Origin: Allium sativum
Taxonomy: Eukaryota; Streptophyta; Magnoliopsida; Asparagales; Amaryllidaceae
DNA length: 64,000 nucleotides
Assembly: GCA_030737875.1 (NCBI GenBank)
Contig: CM060924.1
Span: 148,236,197-148,300,196, forward strand
Reading direction: 5' to 3'
Position 1 is the stretch's first letter. Each line of letters begins with the position of its first letter. Under the pieces are notes generated by a model. It did not search any database, was not told the DNA's origin, and worked only from the letters and a program-made list of their open reading frames with translations. Both the position numbers and the translations under genes were made by a program. Of this stretch, positions 58,163-64,000 are shown piece after piece.

Positions 58163-58985
58163 TCTAATGGGTTAAGTATTGTCCTTTAAGTTCATGACTT
58201 AACCTGCCTACGAATCATGTCAAGATTTGGCTAAGTATTCAAGTCCAAGACCTAGCCCTACAAGTGGGTTAAGTATACCAAGAAGCTCATGACTTAACCC
58301 TATTCAATCATCAAGTCAATTTGGTTAAGTATTTGTTTATCTTAACCCTATCAGGTTATCGTGTTAGATTGGTTAAGCACAACTTATCTTAACCTCATCG
58401 GATTATCGAGTCGGATTGGTAAAGTATAGGTTAACTTAACCCCATCCACTAATCGTATTATAGTGGTTAAGTATATTTAAAAGGTCTTATGACTTAACCC
58501 TATCAGGTCCGCATATTAGATTGGTTAAGTATAGGTTACTTAACCTCATCAAATCATCATGTATAATTGGTTAAGTATGAATTACTTAACCCCATTAAAT
58601 TATCTTGTTAAGTTGGTTAAGTATTGGCTACTTAACCTCATTGAATTACCAAGTTTAGATTGGTTAAGTGTTTAACTTAACCCCATCAAATTACCGTGTT
58701 TAGATTAGTTAAGTGTAGGTTACTTAACCCCATCTAATTAACGCGTTTAGATTAGTTAAGTCTAAATTACTTAACCCCATCTAATTACCAAGTCGGATTA
58801 GTTAAGTGTAAACTACTTAACCCCATCTAATTACCAAGTCGGATTAGTTAAGAGTAAATTACTTAACCCCATCCCCTAATTGTCTTGTATGGTTAAGTGC
58901 CATTAAGAAATCAAGCCCGGTCCCACTTAATCTACCCATTCGTGTCATATCGGTTAAGTGTCATAAGTCAAATTTACTTAACCTT
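58163..58985 (-). repeat. GGTTAAGT/ACTTAACC hairpin array, G right LTR
   Basis: Same series as 51836-52650 with few changes. Confidence 0.82.
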
Positions 58986-59029
58986 ATCATGTGGCATTAA
59001 TTTAATTAATGCACTCTCAACCTCTCACA

Positions 59030-59209
59030 TTAGACCTTGTTGTGGTTACTAGTTAAGCCGGGCGGTTCTGGATAGTTTTACACCACAACCTAGTCTAACC
59101 TCGGGTCTTAAGCGCGACATGACCAACTTCTCACATTGGATCCTATTGTTTGTAGCCACTAGTTAAGCCGGGCGGGTCCGGGTAGATTTATGCTACAAAC
59201 TCAACCCAA
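59030..59209 (-). repeat. Tandem pair of conserved stem-loops, G right LTR
   Basis: 59030-59098 and 59136-59209, 106 bp apart, same arms as the left LTR. Confidence 0.82.
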
Positions 59210-59475
59210 CCTCGAGTTGGCCACTTTCATGTTTGGTCTAGTGTCTTATTACACTTACAACCCACACATGTCTAATTCAAGTTCCATGTCCTCCTACGTG
59301 TCATGACCACATTTAAATGTATCATGAATGTCATGTTCTCATGTAAACCCCATGTCAAGTTTTCGTGTCATATTCACGGTTTCCCTAAGCTACCCAAACG
59401 TATTTCCAACCCAAGTGGAAGCAAGTCACATGGTAAGGATACTATGCTACATATTGGCCTCAAAACATGTACGAT

Positions 59476-59690
59476 GTCAAAAGGGGTTGGCCATAAACAT
59501 GCGTAGTAGCATAAGGGAATTTGGCCACAAACATGCACATAATCATAAGGGAATTTGGCCACAAACATGCATAGTATCATAAGGGAATTTGGCCACAAAC
59601 ATGCATAATATCATAAGGGAATTTGGCCACAAATATGCATAGTGTCATAAGGGAATTTGGCCACAAACATGCATGATAACATAAGGGGTT
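59476..59690. repeat. 34-bp minisatellite, G right LTR
   Basis: Same unit and similar copy number as 53146-53360. Confidence 0.85.
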
Positions 59691-60733
59691 TGGGTTCATT
59701 TACATGCATAAGCCCCAAAGTCAAATCTTTGCCAATGTTTCACAAGTCAAATGGTTCCCAAAGGTTCATGCTAGCATTCCATAGATAAAGATTCAAATTT
59801 GCAAGATAGACTAGGTTAAGCATAACATGAGTGGCATGATTAAGTCGCTACAACTTAGCCCAAGGTCATAGATCCTAGAAAAGGGCCAAAGTTAGGTTCA
59901 CGTAGGCTAGCATACTTATGTTTCATCTCGTTTTATCCCATGTCACATTAGAACCACCGTTAGAATCTACAAGTAGCTAGAACTTACATAGCGAGGCTTA
60001 GGGAAAGATCATGAATCGTCTTGACCAAGACAGGTGGCTCCTTTGTTGAAGAATCGTCATGAAACTTGCATAGCAACGTTGATTCACTCCCTTTATTTGA
60101 TGTAGCAATCTAGCACCTTTGATTCGGATCCGATTTGAATGCATGAGCTCTTGGAGTTGGAGATGGAGGCCATGATCAAGATAGATTTTGGCGGCACTTC
60201 GTGGCACGAGTGATTTGTGAGGGTTTAGGGTATGCTTAGGGGTCTTTTTATAGAGATTAGGAGTAGTTTAGGCCATAGGATAAACCCTAGGATAGATCTG
60301 AGCCCTCAAAATCCGTCACAAACCTCCAAACATGTCTTGAGGAACAAGTCAGGTGCACCCAGGCCAAACTGGCCAACCACCCAAGTCGACATGGGTGTCG
60401 ACTGGTCTGTCGACACAACCTGGGGTGTGTCGACTCCCAAGTCGACTCCCCAGTCGACTTGGGGGTGGCGGGAATTTTTCCCGCCTCTTCTGCTTGGCTG
60501 AATTTGAAATCTGAATTCAAATTTGAACTTGTTTTTGAACTTGAAATTTCTGAAAATTTTGACGGGCTATAACTTGGTCATACAGACTCCGATTTTCGAA
60601 AACTCGGACTCTATTTCGCGTATTTTTCCGAGATGAACGCAATGGCATAGCCCATTTCCCTTGATTCCTATTTTATAATTAATTTCTGCCTTGATTCTCG
60701 TCTTAGCATGTTGTAGAAATCCGGGTTGTTACA

Positions 60734-60738
60734 TTCTT
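60734..60738. other. Target site duplication of element G (right)
   Basis: TTCTT, identical to 49925-49929; RT of element E resumes after it. Confidence 0.9.
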
Positions 60739-61172
60739 GGAAGTGTGTGCCTATTCTTCTTGGTCATCTTGTTTAGCTCCCTATAATCCATGCATAGGCG
60801 AAGTGAACCATCCGCTTTGGTTGCGAACACTACTGGAGCTCCCCATTCAGAAATACTCCGCCTTATGAACCTCTTTTCAAGCAACTCTTTAAGTTGCTTG
60901 CTGAGCTCTTTCCTTTCCCTTGGAGCCATGTGTCTAACAGGTAAAGTAACCGGTTTTGCATTATCAACCAAGTATATGCGAAAATCTACCTCTCGCTTTG
61001 GAGATAAACCCTTCACTTCTTCAAAGACATCCGAATACTCACGGACTACTCTAACAGATTGCAAATTTTCAATAGACGCATCAAGATATTCTAGGTAGCT
61101 AAGCATAATAGAATTCATAGGATTACAAGAGATTTCGAGAGTATTACCAAGGCGAGTCATAAGTCTAACCAC
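60739..61172 (-). pseudogene. Reverse transcriptase of element E, N-terminal part
   Basis: Open stretch with [20 protein letters not shown], then [20 protein letters not shown] and [14 protein letters not shown], the RT finger region. It includes the protease-RT linker at its start ([17 protein letters not shown]). It ends at the G insertion; the remainder of RT is at 49929-49261. Better preserved than the same part of B, which has two stops here. Confidence 0.88.
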
Positions 61173-61500
61173 TCTCTATTCACTATCGAGGATGGCACCA
61201 TTACTGGATAGCCAATCCATGCCTAGAATCATCCCACAGCCCGTGAAGCCCAAAACAAAAGCATTACATCTAAACCCAATGCTCAGTATAGAAATTTCCA
61301 AATACGAACAAATCATTGATAAATAAGCCGAACCCCCAATTGGATTTCAAACAACCAAGGGATCCTCTATTATACTGGTATCTAGGTGCAGAGATTCAAC
61401 TAAATCAGTAGATATAAAAGATTGCGACGCGCTAGAATCAAAAAAGTACGAATAGGATGATCAAAAAGATAAACTAAACTCTCAACATAAATATTTCTAC
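61173..61500 (-). pseudogene. Aspartic protease of element E
   Basis: The active-site region near 61412-61440 reads DSSASQSFIS, with Gly of D-S-G replaced by Ser, and is out of frame with the sequence before it. The G-MDWLSSNGA region follows near 61215 in a different frame from RT. Confidence 0.75.
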
Positions 61501-61561
61501 CTCTTTCTTGCTTAGGTTCTGTGAGAGCTTGAATCTGCCCTCCAGAAGTAGATCCAGTCCT

Positions 61562-62494
61562 CTACCCTCGCCCTCGCTTTCTTGGGCAGTCCTTAGCCGT
61601 ATGTCCTGTCTCGCCGCATAGAAAACAACCACCCATCTTCCTCTTCTTCTTCCTGCAGTCCTTAATCAGATGTCTATGTACGCCAAAAACATTACACTTC
61701 CTCCTGTCATGGGGTTTGTTATTCTTCCCGCTCTTCTTGGAATCCGTCTTCTTATTCTGCGATCCGTCCACTTTCTTATCTAGAGGTTCTTCCAACTTTG
61801 CCTCTTTCTTCCCATTCTTGTCTTCCTCTTGTAATAGTGCCATCTCCACCAATTTCTCACAGGTCGCGCCCATAGGTAAATAGGACATAGCTAGGTCGTG
61901 CAGTGGCTCATTTAACCCTTTAGCAAAACGGAGAGCCTTTTTATGTGAAGTGTTGACCAACTCCAGTCTGAACCTAGCCAGCTAGTTGAACTTGTTGACG
62001 TATTCCTTCCCCGATAGGCTTCCCTGCTTGAGTGCTAAGAACTTCTCCATCTATAGGCTTTGTTCAGGTTGCGAGAGGAACTTCATTTCAAAACTCAGTC
62101 TAAAATCAACCCAAGTCTCAACTAGTCTCTCAGAATTAGTAACTTCCCACCAAAAAGAGGCTTCGTCCTTAAGCAACCATACACCCAATTGTATATTTTG
62201 CCTATCGTCCACTTCGAAGATAACAAACAAATCTTCTGTTTCCTTGAGCCAGTTTCTTGCTTCCACGAATGATTCAGTCCCATTGAAGTTCTTTCCGCCC
62301 AAAGCTCGAATGTCCCTACATGACTTCGAGAATGCATTCACACGTGGAGGAGGAGGAGGAGGAGGAGCGATGAGTATAGCTGGAGGAATGTTTCCTTGGC
62401 CTTCGGCGGGTGCCGTGGCCTCCAAATACCTATGGAACCATCCGGGTATTGTGACTCCCTCTGGGATATTAGGGATGTTTTGTTCCCTATACAT
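61562..62494 (-). pseudogene. GAG of element E
   Basis: Starts MYREQNIPNIPEGV at 62494. A proline run precedes the GAG domain with QLGVWLLKDEASFWWEV. A TAG stop near 62051 and another near 61984 split an otherwise continuous frame. The C-terminal half has a lysine-rich linker, a degenerate first knuckle, and an intact CCHC knuckle C-FL-C-GETG-H-TAKD-C before a stop at 61562. Confidence 0.88.
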
Positions 62495-62659
62495 GTTGAA
62501 ACGAAAAGAAAAAGATTCAAAACAAAGAACAAAAAATAGTGCATATGGCTTTGGGGAATATGCCTAATAAATAAAATGACACTTTACTTGAAAATGCATT
62601 TTTAAAACTTCTTTTTGAAAAATAGTTTCAAATTTTTTTATCTGATCTGGTAACCGTCA

Positions 62660-62671
62660 GCTCTGATACCA
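62660..62671 (-). other. Primer-binding site of element E
   Basis: GCTCTGATACCA, reverse complement of the initiator-Met PBS. Confidence 0.93.
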
Positions 62672-62673
62672 AG

Positions 62674-63082
62674 TGAAACACCCAAACTCCATTAAGGTCA
62701 CTCAGAAATGGAATGCATTAATGTCGGTGAAGCATTATAGGTAAAAGATAAAGATAATTTACAAGACAGACATATAAACAACGGAAAGATGGAAATTATT
62801 TCAGTAGCAGCGTGGTTCACTTAAAACATTACAACCATTGTCTCAAACCACAACTTCCAAATTATTACAGTAAAACCTCTGTCTTGATTAAAAACTCCAA
62901 ATACATAAAGAAGCATAAAACAGTAGTAAAGCAACATAAATCCCCAATAAAAGTGTAACCACAGTCATAGCCCAAGAAAAGAGTACCCAAGCAAAACATC
63001 TACTCTCTTCAAGCTGGAAAATGTCTGAACTAAGCTGAAGTATTCCCTCCCTGTGGACCTGGGGGGGAAACAGAAGAAAAGA
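62674..63082 (-). repeat. Element E, 5' LTR, end piece
   Basis: Starts TGAAACACCCA and matches 16640-17048 of B by eye, including the G-run (63061-63067). It is cut by H after AAAGA (63078-63082), the presumed left target duplication. Confidence 0.8.
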
Positions 63083-63275
63083 TGTTACATCCCAAATTTT
63101 AATAACACGTTAAAACAAGAAATAAAGGCAAAATTAATTTTTAAGATCAGAATCATGGAAAATGGGTTGTGCCATTGCGTTCGTCTCGGAATTCTACATG
63201 AAATAGAGCCCAAGTTTTTGAAAATCGGAGTCCGTATGACCAAGATTCAGCAGACTTTCAAGCAGACTGACCCAG

Positions 63276-63365
63276 GTCGACCATAGTGTCGACACCTAAG
63301 TCGACCTGCCCCCCCAGGTTGACTGTAGAGTCGACCCCCACTCTGTACAGGTCGACCTGGTCGAC
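63276..63365 (+). promoter_or_regulatory. GTCGAC array, H LTR
   Basis: Triplet at 63276, 63288 and 63300 (12-bp steps), then GTTGAC 63318, GTCGAC 63330, 63351 and 63360. No E2F-like palindrome precedes it, unlike A, B, C and G. Confidence 0.75.
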
Positions 63366-63464
63366 TTGTTGTGGCTCAAAACCCATTTTTGAGGCCAGGG
63401 ATGAGTTTTGATGGTCCGGATTGATTCCAGGGTTAATCCTATGGCCTAAACTAGTTCCTTCACC

Positions 63465-63472
63465 TATATATA
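63465..63472 (+). promoter_or_regulatory. TATA box, H LTR
   Basis: TATATATA in CACCTATATATACACCC, the same context as the box in A. Confidence 0.65.
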
Positions 63473-64000
63473 CACCCTAAGACCTAGCCTAACTCACATA
63501 AATCATTCTTACACCGTTATGCTGCTAAAATCCCTCTTGAGCCATGGCCGCCGCCTCCAAATTAAAGCTTAAGCATCCAAACTTGATTCAAATCAAAGAT
63601 CAATGCTTCTACAAGAAATTCAAGAGAATAGGTCAATGACACTGCAACATTCTACGACAAATTCACTTCTGAATTCGTTAGCCACGATCTGTAAGTTCTA
63701 GTTACTTTCCGGTTTAAATATTTCACTATAATATGGCCATGAATTAAAGTGAAATTGGATCTGAGTATGTTTATCGACTCAAATCTATTTCTGTTGTTCA
63801 TAATCTATTCAGCCTGTTGTAAATCAGCTTTCTTGATTCATGCTAATATTATTATCAAGTTGTAATCTTCATGCCTATGGTGATGCTTTTCTCTCTGATC
63901 TCATTTTTATGCAAAATTCTATCTTCCCCTATTTATTTTCTTTTGATGAACCTTGGTCAATTTCGGACCTTGGCCTAAAATCGCGATTTGCGTACGAGAT

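Larger units (their letters stand above)
49930..60733 (-). mobile_element. Element G: collapsed chromovirus derivative inserted in E
   Basis: LTRs of about 4.47 kb (49930-54403 and 56259-60733) flank 1.86 kb. PBS, PPT and a perfect 5-bp duplication (TTCTT) are present. The internal region keeps the same scattered islands as C. The LTR pair is very similar by eye, so insertion is fairly recent, and it happened without any enzyme of its own. Confidence 0.92.
56259..60733 (-). repeat. Element G, 5' LTR (4475 bp)
   Basis: Collinear with 49930-54403: hairpin array 58163-58985, stem-loops 59030-59098 and 59136-59209, minisatellite about 59476-59690, TATA 60245, GTCGAC array about 60385-60458, E2F-like palindrome 60467-60485. 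Confidence 0.92.
48651..63082 (-). mobile_element. Element E: chromovirus split by F, G and H
   Basis: Pieces 48651-49929, 60739-62673 and 62674-63082 form one minus-strand element: 5' LTR (cut by H), PBS, GAG, protease, RT (cut by G), RNase H, and the start of integrase (cut by F). Integrase core, chromodomain and 3' LTR lie beyond F, outside the window. Protein sequence is close to B. Confidence 0.87.
63083..64000 (+). repeat. Element H, LTR start (runs off window)
   Basis: TGTTACATCCC start, conserved U3 block at 63174-63245, GTCGAC array at 63276-63365, TATA at 63465-63472, then a leader-like and TCTG-containing stretch. It resembles the first 900 bp of the A LTR in organisation. Whether it belongs to a full element or a solo LTR cannot be told. 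Confidence 0.8.

Overview
This is nuclear DNA from a flowering plant. It is AT-rich intergenic DNA made entirely of nested LTR retrotransposons. I see no host gene, no rRNA, no complete tRNA and no CRISPR array. The species cannot be named from the window. The plant assignment rests on primer-binding sites matching plant initiator-Met tRNA (TGGTATCAGAGC), Ty3/gypsy chromovirus proteins with a chromodomain-like pol C-terminus, and a Tat-lineage element carrying an antisense extra ORF.

Layout (letters A-H are my own names). E is a minus-strand chromovirus occupying 48651-49929 and 60739-63082. F, a plus-strand Tat-like element, is inserted in E; it occupies 19700-22171 and 46742-48650, and its left part lies outside the window. 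B is a minus-strand, nearly full-length but broken chromovirus at 1-218 and 9171-19699, inserted in F. A, a plus-strand pol-less gag-only element at 219-9170, is inserted in the left LTR of B. C, a minus-strand element with a collapsed internal region at 22172-32327 and 46441-46741, is inserted in F. D, a plus-strand 14.1-kb element of two 6.5-kb LTRs around 1.0 kb of noncoding DNA at 32328-46440, is inserted in the right LTR of C. G, a minus-strand collapsed element at 49930-60733, is inserted in the RT of E. H, a plus-strand LTR starting at 63083 and running off the window, is inserted in the LTR of E. Nesting is therefore four deep twice: E>F>B>A and E>F>C>D.

Only the gag of A is an uninterrupted ORF of plausible full length. 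B and E keep recognisable GAG-AP-RT-RH(-IN-CHD) with many stops and frameshifts. A, C, D and G have lost most or all of pol yet have paired LTRs and intact PBS and PPT; A and G have perfect 5-bp target duplications. They look like non-autonomous elements moved in trans by relatives such as B or E.

The most interesting material is in the LTRs. Five related families share an upstream cassette: a conserved block, an E2F-like palindrome (GGGCGGGAAATTTCCCGCCC; absent from H), then GTCGAC hexamers in triplets spaced 12 bp, then a TATA box. Four families carry 2-3 tandem copies per LTR, at about 106-113-bp spacing, of a stem-loop whose arms covary between families. Two families carry long arrays of GGTTAAGT/ACTTAACC hairpins. 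The Tat-like element carries an antisense gene whose reading frame is restored across two intron-like gaps.
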